Of a stretch of 64,000 bases of DNA, positions 49,839 to 64,000 are shown in pieces. This DNA is from Roseinatronobacter domitianus (GTDB lineage: Bacteria > Pseudomonadota > Alphaproteobacteria > Rhodobacterales > Rhodobacteraceae). Each line of letters begins with the position of its first letter. Position 1 is the first letter of the stretch. Where the stretch lies: positions 115,121 through 179,120 of the forward strand of contig NZ_JALZWP010000008.1 in assembly GCF_023336755.1 (NCBI RefSeq), in the 5' to 3' direction. The notes under the pieces were generated by a model, which searched no databases, had not been told where the DNA came from, and saw nothing but the letters and a program-made list of their open reading frames with translations. The translations under genes and the position numbers were made by a program.

Positions 49839-49871
49839 AAACTGGGGCCAGAGCATATCTGGCCCCAGTTT
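49839..49871 (+). terminator. Stem-loop after rplL
   Basis: AAACTGGGGCCAGA and TCTGGCCCCAGTTT form a perfect 14-bp stem with a 5-nt loop (GCATA). The U-run is short, so partial termination or mRNA processing between rplJL and rpoBC is likely. The remaining 204 bases to rpoB have no other feature that I can support, though a promoter may be present. Confidence 0.7.
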
Positions 49872-50075
49872 ATCGCTGTTTCTGGACAGCCCTTTGTTTT
49901 GGGTTATCTGCCCGAACGCCAAAGCGCAGAGGATTGTCCAGGGAAAGTGATCGGCTCGGGAGCGGACCTGTGGGAGGGTTTGCAGGAATAGAGCCTCTGA
50001 CCCATTTCGCAAGCGGCCGGCGGCTGAGGCCCGACAGCCTGCCCGCCCGCGAAGACAAAGAAGGTGACCACGCAT

Positions 50076-53000
50076 ATGGCGCAAACCCATATTGGCCAGA
50101 AACGCATCCGCAAGATGTTCGGCAAAATCCGCGAAGTGCTGGAGATGCCGAACCTGATCGAGATTCAGAAATCGTCTTATGACTTGTTTCTGCGCTCAGG
50201 AGATTCCGACACCCCGCATGACGGCGAGGGGATCATGGGCGTGTTCCAGTCGGTTTTCCCGATCAAGGATTTCAACGAAACCGCTACGCTGGAATTCGTG
50301 AAATACGAGCTGGAAAAGCCGAAATACGACACCGAAGAATGCATGCAGCGCGACATGACCTATGCCGCACCGCTGAAGGTAACGTTGCGTCTGATCGTGT
50401 TTGATATTTCCGAGGAAACCGGCGCGAAGTCGGTCAAGGACATCAAAGAACAAGACGTGTTCATGGGTGACATGCCGCTGATGACCGGCAACGGTACGTT
50501 CATCGTGAACGGCACCGAGCGCGTTGTGGTCAGTCAGATGCACCGCAGCCCCGGCGTGTTCTTTGACCATGACCAAGGCAAAACGCACAGCTCGGGCAAG
50601 CTGCTGTTCACCTGCCGGATCATTCCCTATCGCGGGTCGTGGCTGGATTTCGAGTTCGACGCCAAGGATTTGGTTTTCGCGCGCATCGACCGCCGCCGCA
50701 AACTGCCTGTGACCAGCCTGCTTTATGCCCTAGGCATGGATCAGAATGCGATCATGGATGCCTATTACAACAAGGTTAGCTTCCGGCTGGAGAAGAACAA
50801 GGGTTGGGTCACCAAGTTCTTCCCCGAGCGCGTGCGCGGCACCCGCCCTGCCATGGATCTGGTCGATGCTGCGACCGGCGAAGTGATTTGCAAGGCTGGC
50901 GACAAGATGACCCCGCGCATGGTCAAGAAACTGATCGACGCAGGCGAAGTCACCGAGCTGCTGGTGCCGTTTGACAATATCGTCGGGCGCTATGTGGCCA
51001 ACGACATCATCAACGAAGAAACCGGCGCGATTTATGTCGAAGCCGGGGATGAGTTGACGTGGGAGCTGGACAAGGACGGCGAAGTCAAGGGCGGCACGCT
51101 CAAGACCCTGCTGGACAATGGCATCACCGATATCGAAGTGCTCGACATTGATGGTGTGACGGTTGGCCCATACATCCGCAATACGATGGCGGCTGACAAG
51201 AACTGGAACCGCGAAACCGCATTGCATGACATTTACCGCGTTATGCGTCCGGGTGAGCCGCCGACCTATGACACCGCGTCGGCCCTGTTCGACCAGTTGT
51301 TCTTCGATTCCGAGCGTTATGACCTCTCTGCCGTTGGTCGCGTGAAGATGAACATGCGCCTGCAACTCGATGCGCCCGATACGCTGCGCACGCTGCGCCC
51401 CCAAGACATCGTCGCCTGTGTGCGCGGCCTTGTGGAATTGCGTGACGGCAAGGGCGAGGTTGACGACATCGACCACCTTGGCAACCGTCGTGTGCGGTCC
51501 GTGGGCGAGCTGATGGAAAACCAGTATCGCGTCGGCCTGCTGCGCATGGAGCGCGCGATCCGTGAGCGCATGTCTTCGGTCGAGATTGACACGGTCATGC
51601 CGCAGGATCTGATTAACGCGAAACCGGCCGCTGCCGCAGTGCGTGAATTCTTCGGGTCGTCGCAGTTGTCGCAGTTCATGGACCAGACCAACCCACTTTC
51701 TGAGGTGACGCACAAGCGCCGCCTGTCCGCGCTTGGGCCGGGCGGTCTGACCCGCGAACGCGCGGGCTTCGAGGTGCGCGACGTGCACCCCACCCATTAC
51801 GGTCGTATGTGCCCGATTGAGACGCCGGAAGGTCAGAACATTGGTCTGATCAACTCTCTGGCGACCTTCGCGCGGGTCAATAAATACGGCTTCATCGAAA
51901 CCCCCTATCGCAAGGTCGAAGGTGGCAAGGTGACGGATGAAGTCGTTTACCTGTCCGCCACCGAGGAGCAGCGCCACACGGTGGCACAGGCGAATGCCGT
52001 GCTCGACGAAGAAGGCCGTTTCGTCAACGAAATGGTCTCGACCCGCGTCGGCGGCGATTTCATGCTGAACCCGATCGAGAATGTCGACCTGATCGACGTG
52101 TCGCCGAAGCAGCTTGTTTCGGTTGCCGCATCGCTCATCCCGTTCCTCGAAAACGATGACGCGAACCGTGCCTTGATGGGCTCGAACATGATGCGTCAGG
52201 CTGTGCCGTTGTTGCAGGCCGATGCACCGTTGGTCGGCACCGGTATGGAAGCAACCGTGGCCCGCGATTCGGGCGCTGCGATCATGTCGCGCCGCGCCGG
52301 GATCATCGACCAGGTCGACGCACAGCGTATCGTGGTGCGCGCGACAGAGATGCTGGAACCGGGCGAGCCGGGCGTCGACATCTACCGTCTGCGCAAGTTC
52401 AAGCGGTCGAATGCCTCGTCCTGCATTAACCAGCGTCCGCTGGTGACGGTGGGCGAGCAAGTGACGCGCGGTCAGGTGATTGCCGATGGCCCCTGCACCG
52501 ACCTTGGCGAATTGGCCGTGGGTCGTAACGTGGTCGTCGCCTTCATGCCGTGGAACGGCTACAACTACGAAGACTCGATCCTGATCTCGGAGCGCATCCT
52601 GAAGGATGACGTGTTCACGTCGATCCATATCGACGAATACGAAGTGGCCGCGCGCGACACCAAGCTTGGCCCGGAAGAGATCACCCGCGATATCCCGAAT
52701 GTGGGCGAGGAAGCACTGCGCAACCTCGACGAAGCAGGTATTGTCTATGTCGGTGCCGAAGTGCAGGCTGGCGACATTCTGGTCGGCAAGGTCACGCCCA
52801 AAGGCGAAAGCCCGATGACGCCGGAAGAAAAGCTGCTGCGCGCCATCTTTGGCGAAAAGGCATCGGATGTGCGCGACACCTCGCTGCGTCTGCCGCCGGG
52901 TGCCTATGGCACGATCGTGGAAGTGCGCGTCTTTAACCGCCACGGTGTGGAAAAAGACGAGCGCGCGCTTCAGATCGAGCGCGAGGAAATCGAACGCCTG

Positions 53001-54212
53001 TCGCGCGATCGCGATGACGAGTTGGAGATCCTTGAGCGCAACATCTATGGCCGTCTGCAACAGCTCATCATGGGCAAGACCGCTGTCAAAGGTCCAAAAG
53101 GCGTGAAGGCCAATTCCGAGATCACTGAGGAATTGCTCTCCAGCCTGAGCCGTGGCCAGTGGTGGCAACTTGCCCTCGCTGACGAAGCCGAGGCGCAAGA
53201 GGTCGAGGCCCTGAACGCGCTTTACGATCAGCAGAAGCGTCAGCTTCAGGCTCGCTTCGACGACAAGGTCGAGAAAGTTCGTCGTGGTGATGACCTGCCG
53301 CCGGGCGTGATGAAGATGGTCAAAGTCTTCGTCGCTGTGAAGCGCAAACTGCAAGCCGGTGACAAGATGGCTGGGCGTCATGGCAACAAGGGTGTTATCT
53401 CCAAGATCGTGCCTGTCGAAGACATGCCGTTTCTGGCCGATGGCACCACGGTCGACATGGTTCTGAACCCGCTTGGTGTGCCGTCGCGTATGAATGTGGG
53501 GCAGATCCTTGAAACCCATATGGGCTGGGCGCTGCGCGGCTTGGGGGTCCAGATTGACGAAGCGTTGCAGGATTATCGTCGCTCGGGCGACATGACCCCC
53601 GTGCGCGAAGCTATGCGGATCGGCTATGGTGATGAGACCTACTCCGATGTGTTCGCGGACATGGAGGATGCGGCCCTTATCGATTCTGCCGGAACCGTCA
53701 CCAAGGGCGTGCCCATTGGCACACCCGTTTTCGACGGTGCGAAAGAGGCTGATGTGAACGATGCGCTGACTCGCGCGGGCTTTGACACATCGGGTCAATC
53801 GGCGGTGTTTGATGGGCGCACGGGCGAGAAATTCGCACGGAACGTCACCGTGGGCGTGAAATATATGCTCAAGCTGCACCACCTTGTCGATGACAAGCTG
53901 CACGCACGCTCGACCGGGCCTTACAGCCTTGTCACACAGCAGCCGTTGGGTGGTAAAGCGCAGTTCGGTGGCCAGCGTCTGGGTGAGATGGAGGTCTGGG
54001 CACTGGAAGCTTATGGTGCCGCCTACACCTTGCAAGAGATGTTGACGGTCAAGTCGGATGACGTCGCGGGCCGGACCAAAGTCTATGAATCGATCGTCAA
54101 GGGCGAAGACAATTTCGAGGCCGGCGTGCCCGAATCCTTCAACGTGCTGGTGAAGGAAGTCCGCGGCCTTGGCCTGAACATGGAACTCCTGGATTCGGAG
54201 GAGGACGAGTAA
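50076..54212 (+). CDS. rpoB: DNA-directed RNA polymerase subunit beta
   Basis: The 1378-residue subunit forms half of the polymerase active cleft. The rifampicin pocket reads [20 protein letters not shown] and [13 protein letters not shown], with the wild-type Asp, His and Ser that confer sensitivity. [16 protein letters not shown] and [20 protein letters not shown] blocks follow at the end. The ATG at 50076 ([13 protein letters not shown]) matches the family start; a GTG four codons upstream (50064) is an alternative. The gene follows rplL at 275 bases and precedes rpoC. Confidence 0.97.
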   Translation: MAQTHIGQKRIRKMFGKIREVLEMPNLIEIQKSSYDLFLRSGDSDTPHDGEGIMGVFQSVFPIKDFNETATLEFVKYELEKPKYDTEECMQRDMTYAAPLKVTLRLIVFDISEETGAKSVKDIKEQDVFMGDMPLMTGNGTFIVNGTERVVVSQMHRSPGVFFDHDQGKTHSSGKLLFTCRIIPYRGSWLDFEFDAKDLVFARIDRRRKLPVTSLLYALGMDQNAIMDAYYNKVSFRLEKNKGWVTKFFPERVRGTRPAMDLVDAATGEVICKAGDKMTPRMVKKLIDAGEVTELLVPFDNIVGRYVANDIINEETGAIYVEAGDELTWELDKDGEVKGGTLKTLLDNGITDIEVLDIDGVTVGPYIRNTMAADKNWNRETALHDIYRVMRPGEPPTYDTASALFDQLFFDSERYDLSAVGRVKMNMRLQLDAPDTLRTLRPQDIVACVRGLVELRDGKGEVDDIDHLGNRRVRSVGELMENQYRVGLLRMERAIRERMSSVEIDTVMPQDLINAKPAAAAVREFFGSSQLSQFMDQTNPLSEVTHKRRLSALGPGGLTRERAGFEVRDVHPTHYGRMCPIETPEGQNIGLINSLATFARVNKYGFIETPYRKVEGGKVTDEVVYLSATEEQRHTVAQANAVLDEEGRFVNEMVSTRVGGDFMLNPIENVDLIDVSPKQLVSVAASLIPFLENDDANRALMGSNMMRQAVPLLQADAPLVGTGMEATVARDSGAAIMSRRAGIIDQVDAQRIVVRATEMLEPGEPGVDIYRLRKFKRSNASSCINQRPLVTVGEQVTRGQVIADGPCTDLGELAVGRNVVVAFMPWNGYNYEDSILISERILKDDVFTSIHIDEYEVAARDTKLGPEEITRDIPNVGEEALRNLDEAGIVYVGAEVQAGDILVGKVTPKGESPMTPEEKLLRAIFGEKASDVRDTSLRLPPGAYGTIVEVRVFNRHGVEKDERALQIEREEIERLSRDRDDELEILERNIYGRLQQLIMGKTAVKGPKGVKANSEITEELLSSLSRGQWWQLALADEAEAQEVEALNALYDQQKRQLQARFDDKVEKVRRGDDLPPGVMKMVKVFVAVKRKLQAGDKMAGRHGNKGVISKIVPVEDMPFLADGTTVDMVLNPLGVPSRMNVGQILETHMGWALRGLGVQIDEALQDYRRSGDMTPVREAMRIGYGDETYSDVFADMEDAALIDSAGTVTKGVPIGTPVFDGAKEADVNDALTRAGFDTSGQSAVFDGRTGEKFARNVTVGVKYMLKLHHLVDDKLHARSTGPYSLVTQQPLGGKAQFGGQRLGEMEVWALEAYGAAYTLQEMLTVKSDDVAGRTKVYESIVKGEDNFEAGVPESFNVLVKEVRGLGLNMELLDSEEDE

Positions 54213-54222
54213 GCGGTACGCG

Positions 54223-54269
54223 CCGGACCCTTTCAAAGGGTCCGGTCCGTTTTCTTTCAAAGAAAACGG
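54223..54269 (+). repeat. Twin 23-nt palindromes between rpoB and rpoC
   Basis: Two perfect palindromic elements of 23 bases each lie one base apart: 54223-54245 with arms CCGGACCC and GGGTCCGG, and 54247-54269 with arms CCGTTTTC and GAAAACGG. Both share the central TTTCAAA as loop. They start 11 bases after the rpoB stop and end 41 bases before rpoC. They could be RNA-processing sites, pause sites, or small REP-like repeats. Confidence 0.8.
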
Positions 54270-54310
54270 TGCTGCGCCTTCTTTCACCGCCAGTCTTTTA
54301 GGAATATGAA

Positions 54311-58540
<4,230 letters not shown>

Positions 58541-58569
58541 CCGTCAGCCTAGCGCGACATGACAAAAAC

Positions 58570-58600
58570 AGCCCCTGCGCCATCCGCGCGGGGGCTTTTC
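58570..58600 (+). terminator. Rho-independent terminator of rpoBC
   Basis: GCCCCTGCGC and GCGCGGGGGC form a 10-bp stem (one G-U pair) with a 5-nt loop, followed by TTTTCTTTT. It lies 30 bases after the rpoC stop. Confidence 0.88.
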
Positions 58601-58649
58601 TTTTGCACGGGCTTCGGGCATCCCTGATGGGACAGTTCGGAGAAACGCA

Positions 58650-59465
58650 ATGTCCGTGAATATCAGGCCTCAGGTCATCATTGTGATCCGGTTTTCCTAC
58701 CTTGGCGAGAATGGTTGGCGTCTGACCCATGGCGGGCTGGAGGCCAACCGCGCGGCCCTCTACGACGAGGCGCGTCTGGCCCGGCGTTTCAAACTGTTCG
58801 AGGCGCTGACGCTGCCCTCGCTGTTGTCCCAGACCGATGCCGATTTCAGCACGGCTATTTTGATCGGCTCTGACTTTCCGCTGGCATGGCGCAAGCGGCT
58901 GACGGACCTTGTCCGCCCATTGGCCAAGGCTCGCATCATCGCGCTGCCGCCTATGAAGAACTTTGCTGCGACCAAGAAGGTGCTCGACCTATGCACCGAA
59001 GCGCCAAGTCATGTCATTTCCATTCGGTTGGATGATGATGACGCGATCAGCGTTGACTGTGTCGCGGAACAAAAGCGCCTTGCCCCCATGGTCCTGGAGA
59101 TTTCGGGCGTGGACACCCCGACCATTGTGGCGTTCAACAATGGTCTGTTCCTGAAGATTGCCGAGGGCGGCAACAAGCTGTTCGGCGTGATCGAAAGCCT
59201 GCCGCTGGGTATTGGGATGGGCATGATCGCCCCCAAGGGCATGCGTCCTACAATCTTTTCGACGGATCATCGTCAGATTCATACGCGGTGGAATTGCTAT
59301 ACCGATTCAGTCACGCCGCATTTCATTCGCTCGGTGCATGGTGACAACGATTCCGGCGCGCGGGTTTACGGTGTGGAAAAGGATTATTCCGACACAGAGT
59401 TGGACAATATCATGGCCACGCGCTTCCCCTTCAGCCGCGCAGAGTTGATGGCCTTGCGCCCATGA
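58650..59465 (+). CDS. Putative glycosyltransferase (rhamnosyltransferase-like family)
   Basis: The 271-residue protein starts SVNIRPQVIIVIRFSYLGEN and contains RRFKLFEALTLPSLLSQTDADFS, an arrangement seen in the putative rhamnosyl-transferase family. A metal-type VISIRLDDDDAISVD sits near residue 130, consistent with a GT-A fold. The sugar and acceptor are unknown. A GGAG lies seven bases before the ATG. It overlaps the EamA gene, and the pair interrupts the usual rpoC to rpsL neighbourhood. Confidence 0.75.
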   Translation: MSVNIRPQVIIVIRFSYLGENGWRLTHGGLEANRAALYDEARLARRFKLFEALTLPSLLSQTDADFSTAILIGSDFPLAWRKRLTDLVRPLAKARIIALPPMKNFAATKKVLDLCTEAPSHVISIRLDDDDAISVDCVAEQKRLAPMVLEISGVDTPTIVAFNNGLFLKIAEGGNKLFGVIESLPLGIGMGMIAPKGMRPTIFSTDHRQIHTRWNCYTDSVTPHFIRSVHGDNDSGARVYGVEKDYSDTELDNIMATRFPFSRAELMALRP

Positions 59466-60376
59466 TGACGGATAACCTGCGGGCGGCCTTGTTCATGATG
59501 GCAGGGTCCAGCGCCTTTGCCGTAAATGACACGTTTCTAAAGCTGCTGGGCGATAGCCTTGGCATGTTCCAGATCATCACCATGCGCGGTGTTGTGGTGT
59601 CGCTGGTCTTTGCGGCCCTTCTCTGGACACAGCGCGCGACGATCACCGCGCTTACCCGGCGCGACCGTTGGTTTCTAACCCTAAGGTCCGGGGCAGAAAT
59701 GGGGGCTGCGTTTTTCTTCTTCAAAGCGCTGTTCAACATGCCGCTCGCTACTGTAACCGCGATCTTGCAGGTTGTGCCGCTGACCGTCGCGGCGGCTGCG
59801 TATCTGTTTCTGAAAGAACCGCTGGGTTGGCGCAGGCTAAGCGCCATTCTGTTCGGTATGTTCGGGGTCATGCTGATTGTGCGGCCCGGCACAGACAGTT
59901 TCACCATGGCCTCTGTCTACGCGTTGCTGTGTGTGGGGATGGTTACGCTGCGCGATCTGACCACACGGGTTATGGCCAAGGGCGTCCCATCGAGCATGGT
60001 GGCGCTCACCACGGCAGTCGGCGTCATGTTGATGGGGGCAGGCGGGTCGGTGACAGAGATATGGGTCATGCCTGCCCCCGTGTCATGGGTCTGGTTAGGT
60101 GGAACCGTGGTATTTACGGTATTGGGCTATTATCTGGTAATCCTTGCCATGCGCACGGGAGAGCTGACCTTCGTCGCACCGTTTCGCTATGCGTCACTGC
60201 TCGCGGCGCTGGTGTTAGGCTGGTTTGTTCTTGCGGAATGGCCCGCGCCGCTAACCTTCCTTGGCAGTGCGATTGTGGTCGCGACGGGGGTCTACACGCT
60301 CTATCGAGAGGGCCGGTTGCGCCGTCGCGCGATGGCCGAAAAGGCCGGATTGCCCCATGCTCCCGGCGAGTGTTGA
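59462..60376 (+). CDS. EamA/DMT-family membrane transporter
   Basis: The 304-residue protein has ten membrane helices in two similar five-helix EamA halves. The first has FMMAGSSAFAVNDTFLKLLGD and AAAAYLFLKEPLGWRRLSAI; the second has APFRYASLLAALVLGWFVLAEWPAP, with the repeated charged end of helix 9. Such proteins export metabolites such as amino acids, sugars or nucleosides, and the substrate cannot be told. The start ATGATG overlaps the preceding glycosyltransferase stop. Its stop codon lies inside the -35 element of the rpsL promoter. Confidence 0.88.
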   Translation: MMTDNLRAALFMMAGSSAFAVNDTFLKLLGDSLGMFQIITMRGVVVSLVFAALLWTQRATITALTRRDRWFLTLRSGAEMGAAFFFFKALFNMPLATVTAILQVVPLTVAAAAYLFLKEPLGWRRLSAILFGMFGVMLIVRPGTDSFTMASVYALLCVGMVTLRDLTTRVMAKGVPSSMVALTTAVGVMLMGAGGSVTEIWVMPAPVSWVWLGGTVVFTVLGYYLVILAMRTGELTFVAPFRYASLLAALVLGWFVLAEWPAPLTFLGSAIVVATGVYTLYREGRLRRRAMAEKAGLPHAPGEC

Positions 60377-60401
60377 CAAGCCCTGCGACTCCACCTATAC
60401 G
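60373..60401 (+). promoter_or_regulatory. Strong sigma70-type promoter of the str operon
   Basis: TTGACA (60373-60378), a 17-base spacer and TATACG (60396-60401) give a consensus -35 and a good -10. The expected start is near 60408, leaving a leader of about 215 bases before rpsL. The -35 overlaps the EamA stop codon (60374-60376). Confidence 0.7.
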
Positions 60402-60622
60402 CCCCTCAATCCACCCGGCAAAGGCTTGTCCTGCGCCGTGGTGCGACTCAGATTAGTAGCGGTCAAGATCCGGGCTTTGCGCCCCGATCCTCTGGAATTC
60501 CACCGCGGCGCCCCATGCAAGGGGCGCAAGCGGTATTATGCGTTCTGCCTTTCGGGGATTGGGCGCAAAGATGAGAGGCGCATCGCGCGCCATGAACACG
60601 GGTTGAAACGGGAAGAACCGGA
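60402..60622 (+). promoter_or_regulatory. Leader region of rpsL
   Basis: These 221 bases between the promoter and rpsL contain no gene or clear hairpin that I can support. They probably form the untranslated leader of the rpsL-rpsG-fusA-tuf mRNA. The end has GGGAAGAACCGGA as ribosome-binding region. Confidence 0.4.
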
Positions 60623-60994
60623 ATGCCAACGATCCAACAGCTGATCCGCAAGCCGCGGCAGCCGAAAGTCAAGCGCTCCAAGTCCATGCATCTGGAGCAG
60701 TGCCCTCAGAAGCGTGGCGTTTGCACGCGCGTTTACACCACGACACCGAAGAAGCCGAACTCGGCCATGCGGAAGGTTGCCAAGGTGCGCCTGACCAATG
60801 GGTATGAAGTTATCAGCTACATCCCCGGCGAGAAGCATAACCTGCAAGAGCACTCTGTCGTGCTGATTCGCGGCGGCCGCGTCAAAGACCTTCCTGGTGT
60901 GCGTTACCACATCCTGCGCGGTGTCCTCGATACGCAGGGCGTGAAGGACCGCAAGCAGCGCCGTTCGAAATATGGCGCGAAGCGTCCGAAGTAA
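60623..60994 (+). CDS. rpsL: 30S ribosomal protein S12
   Basis: The 123-residue protein sits at the decoding centre. It shows [20 protein letters not shown], then [19 protein letters not shown] with Lys43, and [10 protein letters not shown] and [11 protein letters not shown] with the second lysine, both wild-type for streptomycin sensitivity. The length is standard. It leads the str operon. Confidence 0.98.
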   Translation: MPTIQQLIRKPRQPKVKRSKSMHLEQCPQKRGVCTRVYTTTPKKPNSAMRKVAKVRLTNGYEVISYIPGEKHNLQEHSVVLIRGGRVKDLPGVRYHILRGVLDTQGVKDRKQRRSKYGAKRPK

Positions 60995-61006
60995 GGAGAA
61001 TTTCAG

Positions 61007-61477
61007 ATGTCTCGTCGTCACGCCGCTGAAAAGCGCGAAATCCTGCCCGACGCCAAGTTTGGCGATATGGTCCTGTCGAAGTTCATGAACAATCTCATGA
61101 TCGATGGCAAGAAATCGGCAGCCGAATCGATCGTTTACAACGCGATGGATCGTGTTGAAACCAAGCTGAAGCGGGCTCCGATCGAAGTGTTCCACGAAGC
61201 ACTCGAAAACATCAAGCCGTCGGTCGAAGTGCGGTCGCGTCGTGTTGGTGGTGCCACCTACCAGGTTCCTGTCGAGGTGCGCCCGATCCGCCGTGAAGCT
61301 CTGGCGATCCGCTGGCTGATCAAAGCCGCGCGCGCCCGCAATGAGAACACGATGGAAGAGCGTCTGGCCGCTGAACTGGTCGATGCTGTCAACTCGCGCG
61401 GCTCTGCCGTGAAAAAGCGGGAAGATACCCACAAGATGGCAGATGCCAACAAGGCATTCAGCCACTACCGCTGGTAA
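61007..61477 (+). CDS. rpsG: 30S ribosomal protein S7
   Basis: The 156-residue protein organises the 3' domain of 16S rRNA. It shows [36 protein letters not shown], and the central [19 protein letters not shown] followed by [19 protein letters not shown] at the end. It starts 12 bases after rpsL with AAGGAG upstream and precedes fusA by 34 bases. Confidence 0.98.
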   Translation: MSRRHAAEKREILPDAKFGDMVLSKFMNNLMIDGKKSAAESIVYNAMDRVETKLKRAPIEVFHEALENIKPSVEVRSRRVGGATYQVPVEVRPIRREALAIRWLIKAARARNENTMEERLAAELVDAVNSRGSAVKKREDTHKMADANKAFSHYRW

Positions 61478-61511
61478 TCCAGTTATTTCTGCAAGCCTGA
61501 GGAACTAGATC

Positions 61512-63629
61512 ATGGCACGCGAATACCCCCTAGAGCGCTACCGTAACTTCGGCATCATGGCGCATATCGACGCGGGCAAGACCACGACGACCGAGCGTAT
61601 CCTGTATTACACAGGCAAGTCGCACAAGATCGGTGAAGTCCATGATGGCGCGGCCACCATGGACTGGATGGAGCAGGAACAAGAGCGTGGCATCACGATC
61701 ACCTCTGCTGCAACCACCACGTTCTGGGCCAAAACCGTCGATGGTGAAAACCAGATGGGTGAGAAGCACCGTTTCAATATCATCGATACGCCTGGGCACG
61801 TCGATTTTACCATCGAAGTCGAGCGTTCGCTTGCCGTTCTCGACGGCGCGATCTGCCTGCTCGACGGCAACGCTGGGGTAGAGCCGCAGACGGAAACCGT
61901 GTGGCGTCAAGCTGATCGTTACAAGGTTCCGCGTATCGTCTTCGTCAACAAGATGGACAAGATCGGCGCAGATTTCTTCAACTGCGTGAAGATGATCAAG
62001 GATCGCACCGGTGCGACGCCTTTGCCTATCCAGTTGCCGATTGGCGCTGAAGATCAGCTTGAAGGCATCATCGACCTGATCGAGATGGAAGAATGGACTT
62101 GGCGCGGAGAGGATCTGGGCGCGTCCTGGACCCGTCAGCCAATCCGTGATGACCTGAAAGATCTGGCCGACGAATGGCGCGCCAACATGATCGAAATCGT
62201 CTGCGATCAAGATGATGATGTCATGGAAGGGTATCTGGAAGGCAAAGAGCCTGACCAAGAAACGCTGCGCCGCCTGATCCGCAAAGGCACGCTGGCGCTG
62301 GATTTCGTGCCCGTTTGCACCGGCTCTGCGTTCAAGAACAAAGGTGTCCAGCCACTGCTGAACGCTGTGACCGACTACTTGCCCAGCCCGCTGGACGTGC
62401 CTGCCTATATGGGCTTCGACCCGAAAGACGAAACTGAAACGCGCGACATCCCGCGTTCAGCCGATGATGGCCAGCCTTTTGCCGGTCTGGCATTCAAAAT
62501 CATGAACGACCCCTTCGTCGGTTCGCTGACCTTTACCCGCATTTATTCGGGCATCATCAACAAAGGTGATGGCATCCTGAATGCGACCAAAGGCAAAAAA
62601 GAACGCGTCGGGCGCATGATGATGATGCACTCGAACTCGCGCGAGGAAATCGATTGGGCCGCCGCTGGCGATATTATCGCGTTGGCCGGCCTGAAAGAGA
62701 CCACCACGGGTGATACGCTGTGCGACCAGCAAAAGCCGGTTGTTCTGGAAACCATGACCTTCCCCGATCCAGTGATCGAGATTGCCGTGGAACCAAAGAC
62801 CAAGGCTGACCAGGAAAAGATGAGCCAGGGTCTGGCACGTCTGGCCGCTGAGGATCCGTCCTTCCGCGTGGAAACCGACCTGGAGTCCGGCCAGACGATC
62901 ATGAAAGGCATGGGCGAACTGCACTTGGACATTCTGGTTGATCGCCTGAAGCGTGAGTTCAAGGTTGAAGCCAATATCGGTGCACCGCAGGTCGCGTATC
63001 GCGAAACCATCGGCCACAAGATCGAACATACCTACACCCACAAGAAACAGTCGGGTGGGTCGGGTCAGTTCGCAGAGGTCAAGCTGGAAATCAGCCCGAC
63101 CGAACCGGGCGAGGGCTACACGTTCGAATCTCGCATCGTTGGCGGCACAGTTCCGAAGGAATACATTCCGGGTGTCGAAAAAGGCATCAACTCGGTTATG
63201 GATAGCGGCCCGCTTGCCGGCTTCCCCGTGATCGACTTCAAGGTCGCGCTGTTGGACGGCAAGTATCACGACGTGGACTCGTCGGTGCTGGCCTTCGAAA
63301 TTGCGTCGCGGATGGCAATGCGTGAAGGTCTGCGCAAAGCTGGTGCGAAACTGCTTGAACCGATGATGAAAGTGGAAGTCATTTCGCCCGAGGAATACAC
63401 GGGTTCGGTGATTGGCGATCTGACCTCGCGTCGTGGCCAAGTGACCGGCCAGGAACAGCGCGGCAATGCGATTGCGATCAACGCATTCGTGCCGCTGGCG
63501 AATATGTTCGGCTACATCAACACGTTGCGCTCAATGTCTTCGGGCCGGGCGAACTTCACGATGCAGTTTGACCATTACGAACCGGTTCCGCAGAACGTCT
63601 CGGAAGAGATCCAGAAGAAATACGCCTGA
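61512..63629 (+). CDS. fusA: Elongation factor G
   Basis: The 705-residue GTPase drives ribosomal translocation. The G motifs are [13 protein letters not shown], the switch region with [22 protein letters not shown] and NKMDKIGAD. Domains III to V follow, ending with [20 protein letters not shown]. It is close to E. coli EF-G in size and follows rpsG in the classic str order. Confidence 0.98.
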   Translation: MAREYPLERYRNFGIMAHIDAGKTTTTERILYYTGKSHKIGEVHDGAATMDWMEQEQERGITITSAATTTFWAKTVDGENQMGEKHRFNIIDTPGHVDFTIEVERSLAVLDGAICLLDGNAGVEPQTETVWRQADRYKVPRIVFVNKMDKIGADFFNCVKMIKDRTGATPLPIQLPIGAEDQLEGIIDLIEMEEWTWRGEDLGASWTRQPIRDDLKDLADEWRANMIEIVCDQDDDVMEGYLEGKEPDQETLRRLIRKGTLALDFVPVCTGSAFKNKGVQPLLNAVTDYLPSPLDVPAYMGFDPKDETETRDIPRSADDGQPFAGLAFKIMNDPFVGSLTFTRIYSGIINKGDGILNATKGKKERVGRMMMMHSNSREEIDWAAAGDIIALAGLKETTTGDTLCDQQKPVVLETMTFPDPVIEIAVEPKTKADQEKMSQGLARLAAEDPSFRVETDLESGQTIMKGMGELHLDILVDRLKREFKVEANIGAPQVAYRETIGHKIEHTYTHKKQSGGSGQFAEVKLEISPTEPGEGYTFESRIVGGTVPKEYIPGVEKGINSVMDSGPLAGFPVIDFKVALLDGKYHDVDSSVLAFEIASRMAMREGLRKAGAKLLEPMMKVEVISPEEYTGSVIGDLTSRRGQVTGQEQRGNAIAINAFVPLANMFGYINTLRSMSSGRANFTMQFDHYEPVPQNVSEEIQKKYA

Positions 63630-63636
63630 TAGCAGC

Positions 63637-63673
63637 GGTGCGTGGGAAACCACGCACCCTACAAACCGTAGGG
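63637..63673 (+). repeat. Palindromic pair between fusA and tuf
   Basis: GGTGCGTGG and CCACGCACC (63637-63658) form a 9-bp stem capped by a GAAA tetraloop. CCCTAC and GTAGGG (63657-63673) form a second stem that overlaps it by two bases, so the two are mutually exclusive at the edge. A further imperfect pairing continues to about 63690. It may be a REP-like element, or a processing or attenuation site separating fusA from tuf. Confidence 0.65.
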
Positions 63674-63716
63674 TGTGCGCCCGCGTGCACCGCCCCCGAC
63701 AAAAGGAGATGCCACC

Positions 63717-64000
<284 letters not shown>

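Noticed and set aside
50730..54287. 1185-codon open frame antisense to rpoB
   Set aside because: It lies wholly opposite rpoB, has no recognisable domain, and arises from codon bias in GC-rich DNA.

Overview
The window is chromosomal DNA from a GC-rich alphaproteobacterium, most likely family Rhodobacteraceae (Roseobacter/Rhodobacter group). The indicators are the synteny hemN-fnrL-usp-ccoNOQP-ccoGHIS with FnrL boxes, a ferredoxin-type cysI operon carrying DUF934 and DUF2849 partners, a short citrate-synthase-like lyase beside tctABC, a DinB with an N-terminal zinc ribbon, and EF-Tu/RpoB sequences of that group. Nearly every base is coding and many neighbouring genes overlap by ATGA or TGATG. 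I saw no IS element, prophage, CRISPR array, tRNA or rRNA.

Layout. 1-5.1 kb: sulfate assimilation on the minus strand (cysG, DUF2849, cysI, cysH, DUF934, then a sulfate permease cut by the window edge). 5.3-5.8 kb: aroQ. 5.8-16.2 kb: a carboxylic-acid island. It holds a tripartite tricarboxylate transporter (tctCBA), a class III CoA-transferase, a citryl-CoA-lyase-like protein and an AbrB-type permease on the minus strand. Divergent from these are a TctDE two-component pair plus an overlapping binding-protein gene, and convergent to them a probable D-tartrate dehydratase. The 111-base divergent promoter has three hexamers exactly 11 bp apart, a good TctD operator candidate. 16.3-27.7 kb: dinB coupled to an epimerase and an initiating sugar transferase, then a galactofuranose-type set (galU, galE, glf, GT2) on the minus strand, a FlaA1/CapD-type dehydratase and a hybrid histidine kinase.

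27.7-40.8 kb: the low-oxygen respiration region. FnrL, HemN, a universal stress protein, the cbb3 oxidase (ccoNOQP) and its maturation genes (ccoGHIS) are linked by four FNR boxes. One box straddles the stop codon of a LysR-type gene and precedes a strong stem-loop, which may mark an unannotated FnrL-controlled transcript. The hemN/fnrL divergent promoter suggests that both genes may lack a ribosome-binding leader.

40.8-48.6 kb: housekeeping and envelope genes (acyltransferase, gshA, a GNAT protein, rsmE, ubiA, an OmpA-family protein and a coiled-coil membrane protein). 48.6-64 kb: the rplJL-rpoBC and rpsL-rpsG-fusA-tuf information-processing operons, separated by a glycosyltransferase and an EamA exporter. 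tuf is cut by the right edge. Several intergenic stem-loops stand out, including twin 23-nt palindromes between rpoB and rpoC. No wholly new machinery is evident. The best leads for undescribed biology are the tricarboxylate CoA-transferase/lyase pathway with its binding-protein-linked sensor, and the FNR-box-plus-hairpin locus at 36.25-36.36 kb.
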